NCBI RefSeq assembly: GCF_014645815.1
Contig: NZ_BMML01000022.1
Location: forward strand, 1 to 64,000
Direction: 5' to 3'
From: Streptomyces fuscichromogenes
GTDB lineage: Bacteria; Actinomycetota; Actinomycetes; Streptomycetales; Streptomycetaceae
DNA length: 64,000 nt
Positions 8,509 through 17,138 of the stretch are shown here, piece by piece (position 1 is the first letter of the stretch; every line of letters starts with the position of its first letter). Both the position numbers and the translations under genes were made by a program. The notes beneath the pieces are model-generated. The model was not told where the DNA came from and made no database searches. It saw only the letters and a list, made by a program, of their open reading frames with translations.

Positions 8509-9396
8509 TCAGCGCTTGATGCTGTGTTTGACGATCGCCGCGACCCGTTCCGTGACCGGCGAGTGCCGCTGGGCCCGCCGGGCGAGTCCGAGCGTGACGG
8601 TCTCGGTCTCGGTGAGCGGCGCGTAGGCGACTCCGTCGAGGGCGAGGCTCTGCACCGACTCCGGGACCAGCGCGACCCCGTGGCCGGCCGCGACGAAGAC
8701 GACCAGAGTGGAGGTCTCGCCCACCTCGATCAGCGGTGCCGGTACGAAGCCGGCGCGGGCGCAGGCGTCGAGGACCCGGCCGTGCATGGACGAGCGGTCC
8801 CGGGACGGATGGACGACGAAGGGCTCGTCGGCGAGTTCCCCGAGGGGGATCCGGCTCCGGGCCGCCAGCCGATGGCCGGCGGGCAGGGCGGCCACCAGCC
8901 GTTCGGTCCGCAGCGGCGTGAAGGCGATGGTGGTGTCCGTCAGGGTGTCGGAGCGCAGGAGGGCAAGGTCGTAGGTGCCGTTGCGCAGGCCTTCGACGAG
9001 TTCGGGGTTGAGCAGTTCACCGCGCAGTTCGAGGGCCACGTCGGGGAGTTGCGCCCGTACCGTACGGGCGATCTGCGGCAGGAGGTCGTACGTGGCCGTG
9101 CCGACGAACCCGATCGACACGCGGCCCGCCCGGCCGGCGGCCAGCAGTGCCATCTGCTCGTCGGCCCGTTCGACCTCGGCCAGGATCGAGCGCGCGTACG
9201 CGACCAGATGGCGGCCGGCCTCGGTGAGCTCGACCCGCCGCGTGGAGCGGGTGAAGAGCGTCGTGCCGAGTTCCCGCTCCAACTGCTTGAGCTGCTGGGA
9301 GAGCGCGGACTGCGCCACGTGCAGCCGCTGGGCGGCGCGGCCGAAGTGGCACTCCTCGGCGAGGGCGAGGACGTAGCGGAGATGCCGGAGCTCCAT
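8509..9396 (-). CDS. LysR-family regulator of the adjacent beta-ketoadipate genes
   Basis: A 295-residue LysR protein of usual length. The N-terminal winged helix-turn-helix (residues 1-60) has the standard signature: HFGRAAQRLHVAQSALSQQL followed by LERELGTTLF. The rest is a periplasmic-binding-type effector domain (RVSIGFVGTATYDLLP, HGVALVPESV). It faces the thiolase/CoA-transferase operon across 59 bp, the classic layout for a LysR activator of aromatic catabolism (as with CatR, PcaQ, PcaR-type systems). Its inducer is probably an intermediate of the pathway, such as muconate- or ketoadipate-like acids, but this is inference. An ATC-N9-GAT motif in the shared spacer fits a LysR box. Confidence 0.88.
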   Translation of the reverse strand: MELRHLRYVLALAEECHFGRAAQRLHVAQSALSQQLKQLERELGTTLFTRSTRRVELTEAGRHLVAYARSILAEVERADEQMALLAAGRAGRVSIGFVGTATYDLLPQIARTVRAQLPDVALELRGELLNPELVEGLRNGTYDLALLRSDTLTDTTIAFTPLRTERLVAALPAGHRLAARSRIPLGELADEPFVVHPSRDRSSMHGRVLDACARAGFVPAPLIEVGETSTLVVFVAAGHGVALVPESVQSLALDGVAYAPLTETETVTLGLARRAQRHSPVTERVAAIVKHSIKR

Positions 9397-9407
9397 GGAC
9401 CCATTTT

Positions 9408-9422
9408 ATCTGACTCAGTGAT
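9408..9422. promoter_or_regulatory. LysR-type box, ATC-N9-GAT
   Basis: ATCTGACTCAGTGAT lies between the divergent LysR gene and the thiolase gene. It fits the general T-N11-A LysR box and would let the regulator act on both promoters. Confidence 0.5.
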
Positions 9423-9455
9423 CAATCATGAAGGAATAGGTATTGGACGAGATCA

Positions 9456-10670
9456 ATGTCCGGAGCCTACGTTCGATCCATGGTTGCCAGCTTCGTTTAC
9501 AGCGCAGTACGCACGCCCTTCGGCCGGTACGGCGGGGCGCTCGCCGAGATCCGGCCCGACGACCTCGCGGCCACCGCCGTCACGGGCCTGCTGGACAAGG
9601 TGCCCGCGCTCGATCCCGCCGCGATCGACGACGTGGTCTGGGGCAACGCCAACGGCGCGGGTGAGGACAACCGCAATGTCGGCCGGATGGCCGTCCTGCT
9701 GGCGGGCCTGCCGACGACGGTGCCCGCCACGACGGTCAACCGGCTCTGCGGCTCCTCGCTCGACGCGGCGATCATCGGCTCGCGCGCCGTGGAGAGCGGC
9801 GACGCCGACCTCGTCCTCACCGGCGGGGTGGAGTCGATGACGCGGGCGCCGTGGGTGCTGCCCAAGCCGTCCCGCGCGTTTCCCGCCGGCCACACCACCG
9901 CCGTGTCGACCACCCTGGGGTGGCGGCTGGTCAACGACCGCATGCCGAAGGAGTGGACCGTCTCCCTGGGCGAGGCCAACGAACAGCTCGCCGAGCGGTT
10001 CACCATCCCCAGAGAGCGTCAGGACGAGTTCGCCGCCCGCTCCCACACCCTCGCGGACACTGCCTGGGACTCCGGCTTCTACGACGACCTGGTGGTACGG
10101 GTCGAGGCCGGCGGCGAGTCCCTCCTCAACCGCGACGAGGGGATCCGGCCCGGATCCACTCCGCAGAAGCTGGCAGGCCTCAAGCCCTCCTTCCGTCCCG
10201 ACGGCGTGATCACCGCCGGCAACGCCTCGCCGCTCAGCGACGGTGCGTCCGCCGTGCTGATCGGCTCCGAGGCCGCCTCGTCCCGTGTCGGCGTCGCGCC
10301 ACTGGCCCGGATCGCCGGCCGCGGGGTGTCGGCGCTTGAACCGCAGATGTTCGGGTTCGCGCCGGTCGAGGCGGCCGAACGGGCCCTGAAGCGGGCCGGG
10401 ATCTCCTGGTCGGACGTGTCGGCGGTCGAGCTCAACGAGGCCTTCGCCGTGCAGTCCCTGGCCTGCGTGGACGCCTGGAAGATCGACCCGGCGATCGTGA
10501 ACACCAAGGGCGGCGCGATCGCCCTCGGCCATCCGCTCGGCGCCTCCGGCGGCCGGATCCTCGGCACGCTGGCCGCGCGGCTGCGCGAGTCGGGGGACCG
10601 GTGGGGGCTGGCCGCGATCTGCATCGGCGTCGGACAGGCGCTGGCCGTGGTCCTGGAGAGTGCGGCATGA
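9456..10670 (+). CDS. pcaF: Thiolase, probable beta-ketoadipyl-CoA thiolase
   Basis: 404 residues, the length of a biosynthetic/degradative thiolase. The nucleophilic cysteine lies in NRLCGSSLDA, the conserved NEAF and GGAIALGHPLGASG blocks are present, and the second catalytic cysteine is in CIGVGQ (usually CIGGGQ). It would cleave beta-ketoadipyl-CoA to succinyl-CoA and acetyl-CoA. It overlaps the CoA-transferase alpha gene by ATGA, and the two CoA-transferase subunits follow, which favours PcaF over a general acetyl-CoA acetyltransferase. The start at 9456 has GGACGAG upstream; ATG 9480 is possible and matches family N-termini better. Regulated probably by the divergent LysR. Confidence 0.85.
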   Translation: MSGAYVRSMVASFVYSAVRTPFGRYGGALAEIRPDDLAATAVTGLLDKVPALDPAAIDDVVWGNANGAGEDNRNVGRMAVLLAGLPTTVPATTVNRLCGSSLDAAIIGSRAVESGDADLVLTGGVESMTRAPWVLPKPSRAFPAGHTTAVSTTLGWRLVNDRMPKEWTVSLGEANEQLAERFTIPRERQDEFAARSHTLADTAWDSGFYDDLVVRVEAGGESLLNRDEGIRPGSTPQKLAGLKPSFRPDGVITAGNASPLSDGASAVLIGSEAASSRVGVAPLARIAGRGVSALEPQMFGFAPVEAAERALKRAGISWSDVSAVELNEAFAVQSLACVDAWKIDPAIVNTKGGAIALGHPLGASGGRILGTLAARLRESGDRWGLAAICIGVGQALAVVLESAA

Positions 10671-11338
10671 GCGTCCGGGTGTGCGCCGATCCCGACGAGG
10701 CCATGGCCGGGATCGAGGACGGTTCGACCGTACTGGTCGGCGGATTCGGCATGGCCGGTATGCCGGTCGAGCTGATCGACGCCCTCATCCGGCAGGGCGC
10801 GACCGAGCTGACCGTGGTGTCGAACAACGCCGGCAACGGTGACACCGGGCTGGCGGCGCTGCTGGACAAGGGCCGAGTGCGCAGGATCGTATGCTCGTTC
10901 CCCCGCCAGTCCGACTCGTGGGTCTTCGACCGGCTCTACCGCGAGGGACGCATCGAGCTGGAGGTCGTTCCGCAGGGCACCCTCGCCGAACGGCTGCGCG
11001 CGGCGGGGGCCGGGATCGGCGCGTTCTACTCGCCCACCGGGGCCGGTACTCCGCTCGCCGAGGGCAAGGAGACCCGGGAGATAGCGGGACGCACGCATGT
11101 CCTGGAGTACCCGATCAAGGGCGATGTCGCGCTGATCGGCGCCCACCGGGCCGACCGGATGGGCAACCTCGTCTACCGCAGGACCGCCCGCAACTTCGGG
11201 CCGGTCATGGCCACTGCGGCGACCACGGTCGTGGCCCAGGTGCACGAGATCGTCGACATCGGAGCACTCGATCCGGAGGCAGTCGTGACCCCCAGCATCT
11301 ACGTCGACCGCGTCGTCCGGGCGGTGTCCGCGGCATGA
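10667..11338 (+). CDS. pcaI: 3-oxoacid CoA-transferase alpha subunit, probable 3-oxoadipate CoA-transferase
   Basis: 223 residues, normal for the alpha subunit of two-subunit family I CoA-transferases. The glycine-rich block VLVGGFGMAGMP near the N-terminus and SNNAGNGDTG are typical, as is the tail THVLEYPIKGDVALI. With the next gene it would move CoA from succinyl-CoA to beta-ketoadipate. Its ATG overlaps the thiolase stop (ATGA) and its stop overlaps the beta-subunit start, so translation is coupled. Assignment to ketoadipate rather than acetoacetate rests on the neighbouring thiolase and on the maleylacetate reductase elsewhere in the island. Confidence 0.85.
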   Translation: MSVRVCADPDEAMAGIEDGSTVLVGGFGMAGMPVELIDALIRQGATELTVVSNNAGNGDTGLAALLDKGRVRRIVCSFPRQSDSWVFDRLYREGRIELEVVPQGTLAERLRAAGAGIGAFYSPTGAGTPLAEGKETREIAGRTHVLEYPIKGDVALIGAHRADRMGNLVYRRTARNFGPVMATAATTVVAQVHEIVDIGALDPEAVVTPSIYVDRVVRAVSAA

Positions 11339-12015
11339 ACCCGACGCCCCCACCGCACCCCGTCGTGGAGCACCTCGACCGCGGGCCGCTCACCAAGCAC
11401 GAGATGGCCGCCCGGGTGGCACGCGACATCCCGCACGGCTCCTACGTCAACCTGGGCATCGGCCAGCCGACCCTGGTCGCCGACCACCTTCCCGACGGGG
11501 CGGGGGTCGTGCTGCACACCGAGAACGGCATGCTCAACATGGGACCGGCGGCCCAGGAGGGCGAGATCGATCCGGACCTCACCAACGCGGGGAAGATCCC
11601 GGTCACCGAACTGCCCGGAGCCGCCTACTTCCACCACGCCGACTCCTTCGCCATGATGCGCGGCGGCCACCTGGACATCTGCGTGCTGGGCGCCTTCCAG
11701 GTGTCCGCGGCCGGTGACCTCGCCAACTGGCACACCGGCGCCCCCGACGCCATCCCGGCCGTCGGGGGAGCGATGGACCTGGCGATCGGCGCCAAGCGCG
11801 TGTTCGTGATGATGAGCCTGTTCACCAGGGACGGCGCCCCCAAGCTGGTCCCGGAGTGCACCTACCCGCTCACCGGACTCCGCTGCGTCGACCGTGTCTA
11901 CACGGACTTCGCGACCTTCCAGGTCGGCTCCGGGGGCGCCACCGTCCTGGAGACCTTCGGCATCTCCTTCGCCGACCTCGCCGAGCGCCTCGACGGCCCG
12001 CTGTCCCGGCGTTGA
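11335..12015 (+). CDS. pcaJ: 3-oxoacid CoA-transferase beta subunit, probable 3-oxoadipate CoA-transferase
   Basis: 226 residues. The catalytic glutamate of family I CoA-transferases sits in HTENGMLNMGP, preceded by SYVNLGIGQPT. Downstream blocks GGHLDICVLGAFQV and MDLAIGAKRVFVMM are diagnostic of the beta subunit. Forms a heteromer with the preceding subunit and acts in the cytoplasm. It ends the thiolase/transferase operon. A half operator of the GntR regulon lies 25 bp downstream, before the next gene. Confidence 0.86.
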   Translation: MNPTPPPHPVVEHLDRGPLTKHEMAARVARDIPHGSYVNLGIGQPTLVADHLPDGAGVVLHTENGMLNMGPAAQEGEIDPDLTNAGKIPVTELPGAAYFHHADSFAMMRGGHLDICVLGAFQVSAAGDLANWHTGAPDAIPAVGGAMDLAIGAKRVFVMMSLFTRDGAPKLVPECTYPLTGLRCVDRVYTDFATFQVGSGGATVLETFGISFADLAERLDGPLSRR

Positions 12016-12039
12016 GTCGTCCCGACAGCCCGTAGACCC

Positions 12040-12048
12040 GTCATACAA
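12040..12048. promoter_or_regulatory. GntR-regulon half operator upstream of GntR gene 1
   Basis: GTCATACAA matches the half site of the GTATGA-N3-TCATAC palindrome found at several promoters of the island. It lies about 150 bp before the GntR gene starting at 12195. A weaker TTGTACGATC element stands at 12164-12173. Confidence 0.45.
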
Positions 12049-12194
12049 TCACGGGGAAACACGGCGTCCATGCTCGGGCGCGGAAGAGCGGAGCGCGCCG
12101 CCGTGTGTCGCCGGCGCGAAAACTCCGGATGAATTCGGCCCCGAACCACCGAGGACCGCTGGGTTGTACGATCGCCTTACCGTATCCTGGTCGG

Positions 12195-12941
12195 GTGACC
12201 GTATCAGGCAGCTCTGGACCCCGCAGCTCCACCGAATCCGTCGATCTGGCCGCCCAGGTGGGCCGGGTCGCCGCGCCTCTGCGGCAACAGGTGCTCGATG
12301 TGCTGCGGCAGGCCATCCTCAGTTTCCACTACGCGCCCGGTCAGCGGCTGATCGAGCGCGAGCTGATCGAGGAGATCGGCGTCTCGCGCACCACGATCCG
12401 TGAGGCACTGCGCGAGCTGGCGGCCGAGGGCCTGGTCAGGACGATCCCGCAGAAGGGCGCCGTCGTGGTGGTGCCCTCGCCGCAGGAAGCCCTGGAGCTC
12501 TACGAACTGCGCGCCGCCCTGGAGGCGCTCGCCGTGCGCAGGTTCACCGAGGTCGCGTCGGCCGAGCAGGTGGCCGAGCTACGTGCCGCGTTCGAGCAGC
12601 TGGCCGAGGCCGTGAGCGGCGACGGCGACACGCTGCGCATCCTCAAGGCGAAGGACCACTTCTACGACGTCCTGCTCCGCGGCTGCGGCAACCGCTCGGT
12701 GCACTCGACGCTGGGGGGTGTCCAGGCCCGTCTCAGCCTGCTGCGTGCCACCTCGCTGGCCCAGCCCGGCCGCAGCGCTCGCAGCGTGCAGGAGTTGCGC
12801 ACCATGGTCGAGGCCATAGAGTCGCACAACGCCGAGACGGCCGTGCGCGCGTGCAACCACCACGTCGAGCAGGCGAAGCGGGCCGGGCTGGAGGGACTGT
12901 CCGCCCCCAGCGGACTGCCGTTCAGCAACGTCTCACGCTGA
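12195..12941 (+). CDS. GntR-family (FadR/VanR-type, FCD domain) regulator 1
   Basis: From the GTG at 12195 the product is 248 residues; ATG 12129 would add an unlike N-terminus. Residues about 25-90 form the winged helix-turn-helix (LRQQVLDVLRQAIL, PGQRLIERELIEE, VSRTTIREALRELAAEGL, PQKGAVVV). Residues about 100-230 form an FCD ligand-binding domain (LYELRAALEALAVRRF, KDHFYDVLLRGCGN, ESHNAETAVRACNHHVE). The recognition helix is almost identical to that of the GntR protein at 29621-30349, so both could bind the same operator. Members of this group usually repress catabolic operons and are released by an organic acid or aromatic ligand. A half operator precedes it. Confidence 0.85.
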   Translation: MTVSGSSGPRSSTESVDLAAQVGRVAAPLRQQVLDVLRQAILSFHYAPGQRLIERELIEEIGVSRTTIREALRELAAEGLVRTIPQKGAVVVVPSPQEALELYELRAALEALAVRRFTEVASAEQVAELRAAFEQLAEAVSGDGDTLRILKAKDHFYDVLLRGCGNRSVHSTLGGVQARLSLLRATSLAQPGRSARSVQELRTMVEAIESHNAETAVRACNHHVEQAKRAGLEGLSAPSGLPFSNVSR

Positions 12942-12985
12942 ACAAGGAGCTTCGACCGCCGTTCGGTGCGGAGATCCACCCGCTG

Positions 12986-13765
12986 TCATCGCATGACGTA
13001 TCCGCCGTTCGGTGAGAGCGTCTGCCCGGTGTAGAAGGCCGACTCCTCGCTCGCGAGGAACAGAATCGTGTGCGCGATCTCCTCCGCGGACGCGGCCCGG
13101 CGCAGCACGCCCAGATCCACCACCGCCCGGCGGATCCGTTCGTCGCCCGGCAGCATCGGGGTGTCCGTCGCCCCCGGGGCCACCGAGTTGACCCGGATCC
13201 CGTCGGTCGCCACGAGCGCCGCCACCGCCCGGGTCAGCCCCAGCACCCCCGCCTTGGAGGCCGGGTACATGGCCGGCAAGGGGAAGTCGGCCAGCGCGCC
13301 CGTGCTGGAGACGTTGACGATGCTGCCGCCCGGCGGGGAATTCCGGCGCATCAGCCGCACGGCGGCCCGCACGGAGTAGAAGGTGCCGGTCAGGTTCACC
13401 GCGACGACGTCCGCGAAGTCCTCGTCGGTGAGGTCGCAGAGGTCGGCCTGCGCCCCGGCGACACCCGCGGCGTTCACCGCGACGTCGAGCCGTCCGAACT
13501 CGGCGTGAGCACGCTCGTACGCGGCGTCCACCGCTGCGCTGTCCCGTACGTCGGCGCCGACCGCGACCGCGCCTTCGCACCCGGCGACCGCGCGAGCCGT
13601 CCGCTCGGCGTCGAGGTCCACGGCCAGGACCCGGGCGCCCTCCTCGGCGAACCGGCGGACCGTGGCCAGCCCGATGCCCGAGGCCCCGCCGGTGACCAGG
13701 GCGACCTTCCCGGCGAGCCGGCCGCCGGCGCACTGCCGGCGGCCACCACTCGTGGTCACGCTCAT
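12986..13765 (-). CDS. Short-chain dehydrogenase/reductase
   Basis: 259 residues, classical SDR length. TGGASGIGLATV is the NAD(P)-binding Rossmann motif, NAAGVAGAQ is the NNAG-type block, and the catalytic Ser-Tyr-Lys set is in VNVSS, then MYPASKAG. An aspartate after the second strand (AVDLDAERT) favours NAD. It is the last gene of a leftward ABC-transporter operon, 13 bp after the binding-protein gene. A likely role is oxidation of an alcohol group on the imported substrate or an intermediate. Substrate unknown. It converges with GntR 1. Confidence 0.82.
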   Translation of the reverse strand: MSVTTSGGRRQCAGGRLAGKVALVTGGASGIGLATVRRFAEEGARVLAVDLDAERTARAVAGCEGAVAVGADVRDSAAVDAAYERAHAEFGRLDVAVNAAGVAGAQADLCDLTDEDFADVVAVNLTGTFYSVRAAVRLMRRNSPPGGSIVNVSSTGALADFPLPAMYPASKAGVLGLTRAVAALVATDGIRVNSVAPGATDTPMLPGDERIRRAVVDLGVLRRAASAEEIAHTILFLASEESAFYTGQTLSPNGGYVMR

Positions 13766-13778
13766 GCGTGCCCGGTCC

Positions 13779-15065
13779 TCAGCTCTGCGAGGGGTTGTCG
13801 AAGAACTGGTCGAGGTAGGACTGCGGCATCCACGCCTCGCCGTCCTCGACCTCACCGAGGTCGCTCACCTTGGCGCCCGCGGGCAGGTAGTCGGCCAGGT
13901 TCGCCTTGGTGATCACCGACGGTTCGCGGGTGATCGTGCCGACCTTCGGGCCGTCACCGGCCATCACCATCATCCCGACGGTGAACCAGGCCTTCGCCTC
14001 CTGGGTGCCGTTGCCGCCCGTACCGGCGGTCTCGTAGCCGTCGGCCGTCTCCAGCTTCTTCCAGGACGCGAGCGACGAGGCGGACGCGCCGGCGTCGACC
14101 ACCTTGGGGGTGTCCCGGCCGGTCGAGTCGAAGGCGGCGTACACGCCGGAGCCCATGACGCCGAGCTGCGCCACCATGTCTATCTGCTGCGGGTGGCTGG
14201 CGAGGAACTTCAGCAGCTCGGCCTTGGCGACCGGCGGCACGAACGCGCCGTTGACCTGGCCGAGCACCTTCAGGTCCGGGCAGGCGGCGAGGACGTCCTT
14301 GACGGCCTGGTAACCGATCGTCTCCGTCGACAGTCCCTGGAAGCCGCGGACGATCACGACGTTGCCCTTGCCGTTCAGCTGCCCCGCGACCAGGGCCGTC
14401 GGCGCGGCGATGTTCAGGTAGGCGTTCTCGGCCACGTTGACCGCGTACTTGGACCGGATGGTCGAGCCGAGCGCGACCGTGACCACGCCCTTCTTTCCGG
14501 CCGCGTCGACCGCCGAGACCATCGCGTCGCCCGAGAGCGGGGTGATGTAGATGATGTCGACGCCGGAGTCGACCAGCTCGTTGTAACCGCGGATCTGCTC
14601 GGCCGGGGTCATGGTGGCCGGGTCGGTCATGATCCGCTTGACGAGCTTGCCCTGGACCAGGCCGTCGGCCTTGGCCGCGGCGAAGCTGGTCTCCACCTGC
14701 TTGATGACGGCGCCGGCGAACGCGTTGGAGGCCGGCAGGTAGGAGAAGCCGACCTTGGCGGCACGGCCGAGCGCCTTCTTGTTCTGCCAGGCGCTCGCGA
14801 ACACCTCCTCGCCGTAGGCGTTGTACGCCTTCTGCAGATCCGCGGGCAGTGCCTTGACGGCGCCGTCGGGGTCCTTGGGCGCGATGGTGGGCACCTGGCC
14901 GCAGGCCGCGGACGCCGTCCCCTCGGCGTCGGTGGCGGCGCCGCTCGCGCCGGCGGCGACCGTGCCGCCGGACCCACCGCAGCCGGCGAGCAGGGCCGTG
15001 AGGACGACCCCGGTGGAGGACGCCACGACGCGGGTACGGGCGCGGCGGTAGGTGGCTCTGTTCAT
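13779..15065 (-). CDS. Sugar-type ABC transporter substrate-binding lipoprotein
   Basis: From ATG 15065 (after AAAGG) the product is 428 residues with a lipoprotein signal: basic MNRATYRRARTR, hydrophobic core, lipobox LLAGCGG. The mature part is a periplasmic-binding fold of the ribose/galactose class (Peripla_BP_4): GFSYLPASNAFAGAVIKQVE, DSGVDIIYITPLSGDAMVSA, GNVVIVRGFQGLS. It is some 100 residues longer than RbsB-type proteins. Outer face of the membrane, feeding the two permeases and ATPase just upstream. In a phenolic-catabolism island the ligand may be aromatic or a glycoside rather than a free sugar; this is inference. Confidence 0.85.
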   Translation of the reverse strand: MNRATYRRARTRVVASSTGVVLTALLAGCGGSGGTVAAGASGAATDAEGTASAACGQVPTIAPKDPDGAVKALPADLQKAYNAYGEEVFASAWQNKKALGRAAKVGFSYLPASNAFAGAVIKQVETSFAAAKADGLVQGKLVKRIMTDPATMTPAEQIRGYNELVDSGVDIIYITPLSGDAMVSAVDAAGKKGVVTVALGSTIRSKYAVNVAENAYLNIAAPTALVAGQLNGKGNVVIVRGFQGLSTETIGYQAVKDVLAACPDLKVLGQVNGAFVPPVAKAELLKFLASHPQQIDMVAQLGVMGSGVYAAFDSTGRDTPKVVDAGASASSLASWKKLETADGYETAGTGGNGTQEAKAWFTVGMMVMAGDGPKVGTITREPSVITKANLADYLPAGAKVSDLGEVEDGEAWMPQSYLDQFFDNPSQS

Positions 15066-15108
15066 GAGGGTGCCTTTCAGGGAGGGCCGGAGGAGCGGGG
15101 AGACGGGT

Positions 15109-16161
15109 TCAGACCTGGTCACGGAGCCTGCGCTCCCGGCCGTAGAGGGCCATCGCGGCGAGGATGACCACGCCGTTGAGGATCTGCTGGTCGGCTTCCT
15201 GGAAGCCGAGGCCGACCAGCACGGTGGAGACGGTGGTCAGCAGCAGCACACCGACGGTGGTACGGGTGTAGCTGCCGGGGCCGCCGAACGCGGTGCCGCC
15301 GAGGACGACCGCCGCGATGCTCTGGAAGAGATAGGGGTTGCCGAGCCGGTTGTCGACATTGCCGGCGAAGCCCGCCAGGACGACACCGGCCAGGATCGCG
15401 AGGGCCGCCGAGACGGCGTACACCGTCACCCAGACCTTGCGGGTGCTGATGTGCGCGAGCTCCGCGGCCACCGGGCTCGCCCCGGTGGCCAGCAGCCGCC
15501 GGCCGGACCGGGTGCGGTGCAGCAGCACGGAGACGGCGACGACGGCGAGCCCCCAGATGACCACGACGGGCGGCACGGGGAGACCGAAGGTGGACGACAT
15601 GGGGGCGCTGAGCCGGACCACCCAGCCCGGTGCGCCCGCGCCCGTGCCACCACCGCTGAGGACCGCGGTGACCCCGACGGCGATCGAGCCCGCGGCGAGC
15701 GTGACGATGATCGGGTGGATGGCGAAGCGGTGGCACAGATAGCCGACGAGGCCGCCCGTCGCGCCGCCACAGACGACGGCCAGGACGAGCATCACGGGCA
15801 GCGGGACTCCGGGGACGTCGCCGAACTGGGTGACGGTGACCGCGCCGGCCACGATGAACCCGGCGAGGGACAGGTCGATCCCCCTGATGAGGACGACGAG
15901 CGTCTGGCCGATCGAGGCGAGGCCGGTGAGCGCGCAGAGCACGAGCACCGACCGCAGGCTGGTCGGGTCGAGGAAGCCCGGCATGGCGGCCGCGCCCCAG
16001 CCGAGCACGGCCACGGTCAGCAGCAGCTGGACGAGCGGGAACCGCCGCTGGAGGGAGAGGAGGCGCTGTGCGGCGGACAGGCCCTCGGGGGGCGCCGGTG
16101 CCGTGATGTCCGGGGCGAGGGGGGCGGCCGTGTCGAGGGAGCCTTGCTGGGTGGTCATCAT
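15109..16161 (-). CDS. Ribose-type ABC transporter permease 2
   Basis: 350 residues with a ~40-residue Ala/Pro-rich cytoplasmic lead and about eight to ten membrane segments of the RbsC family. Typical blocks are GIDLSLAGFIVAGAV, ALAILAGVVLAGFAG and AAVVLGGTAFGGPGS (the EAA-like coupling region). Its start overlaps the stop of the upstream permease (ATGA-type at 16158-16161), so the two permeases are translationally coupled and probably form a heterodimer. Confidence 0.85.
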   Translation of the reverse strand: MMTTQQGSLDTAAPLAPDITAPAPPEGLSAAQRLLSLQRRFPLVQLLLTVAVLGWGAAAMPGFLDPTSLRSVLVLCALTGLASIGQTLVVLIRGIDLSLAGFIVAGAVTVTQFGDVPGVPLPVMLVLAVVCGGATGGLVGYLCHRFAIHPIIVTLAAGSIAVGVTAVLSGGGTGAGAPGWVVRLSAPMSSTFGLPVPPVVVIWGLAVVAVSVLLHRTRSGRRLLATGASPVAAELAHISTRKVWVTVYAVSAALAILAGVVLAGFAGNVDNRLGNPYLFQSIAAVVLGGTAFGGPGSYTRTTVGVLLLTTVSTVLVGLGFQEADQQILNGVVILAAMALYGRERRLRDQV

Positions 16162-17138
16162 CGGCCTTTCTTCACTTCGCGGGCCGCGATCGCGCCGAAC
16201 AGCACCGCGCCGACGAGCAGGGCGCCGTAGATCACCTGCAGCCAGGTCTGCGACACCTGGAGCACTCCGAGCAGGCTCTGCAGCAGGTAGATGGCGGCGG
16301 CACCGGCGAGCGCGTTGGCGATGCCGCCGGCCCCGCCCTGGAGCGGGAGGCCGCCGAGCGCCACGGCGGCGATCGCGATGAGGGTGTACGAGCCACTGGT
16401 GCCGGCCTCGGCCGTGGACGCGAGGCCGATGAGGACCAGGCCGCCGACCGCGGCCATCGCGCCGCCGAGCGCGTAGGCGAGCACCCTGACCGCGCCGACG
16501 GGCACGCCACTGGTGAACGCCGTGACGTCGTTGCCGCCCACCGAGCGCAGCAGGCTTCCGTACGTGGTCAGCCTGCTGACCAGCAGCCAGAGGGCCGCGG
16601 GCACCGCCAGCGCGACGAGCCCGCCGGGGACCGGCCCCATCGAGCCCGCGAAGCCGGCCATCCAGCTGCCCGAGATGGTGGTCGGGCTGGGGGACAGTTT
16701 GAGGTCGAGCCCGGTGAGGACGAAGAACATCGCCAGGGAGACGACGATCGGCTGGAGCCGGCCCACGACGACGAGAAGCCCGGTGACGGTACCGACGACC
16801 GCGCCCACCAGCATCAGCAGGGGCAGGGCGACGTAGCCGCCGAGGCCGCCCGGCTGGAGCCGGGTCGCGTAGAGCAGTCCGCTCAGGGTCATCAGCGGGC
16901 TGACCGACAGGTCGATGCCGCCGCGCCCGCTCATGATCGAGGGAACGCTCGCCATGGCGGCGATGCCGAGCGGGGCCACGGCGGCCAGCTGGGCGGTGAC
17001 GCCGAAACGGGGCTGCAGGGCGAGGTTGGCGATCAGGAGCGCCGTCGCCAGGGCCAGCGCGAAGAGACAGGTGTGCCGGGTGAAGTGGGCGCCGGGGCTG
17101 CGGCGGATCGCGGGAGCCCGCTGGTCGACGGCGCTCAC
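16158..17138 (-). CDS. Ribose-type ABC transporter permease 1
   Basis: 326 residues from the GTG at 17138, which overlaps the ATPase stop (GTGA). RbsC-like membrane protein: GRGGIDLSVSPLMTLSG, SVGGNDVTAFTSGVPV, IAIAAVALGGLPLQGG. The frame stays open upstream to 17603, but that part is the antisense frame of the ATPase gene and is not coding. Partner of the next permease in the same importer. Confidence 0.85.
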   Translation of the reverse strand: MSAVDQRAPAIRRSPGAHFTRHTCLFALALATALLIANLALQPRFGVTAQLAAVAPLGIAAMASVPSIMSGRGGIDLSVSPLMTLSGLLYATRLQPGGLGGYVALPLLMLVGAVVGTVTGLLVVVGRLQPIVVSLAMFFVLTGLDLKLSPSPTTISGSWMAGFAGSMGPVPGGLVALAVPAALWLLVSRLTTYGSLLRSVGGNDVTAFTSGVPVGAVRVLAYALGGAMAAVGGLVLIGLASTAEAGTSGSYTLIAIAAVALGGLPLQGGAGGIANALAGAAAIYLLQSLLGVLQVSQTWLQVIYGALLVGAVLFGAIAAREVKKGR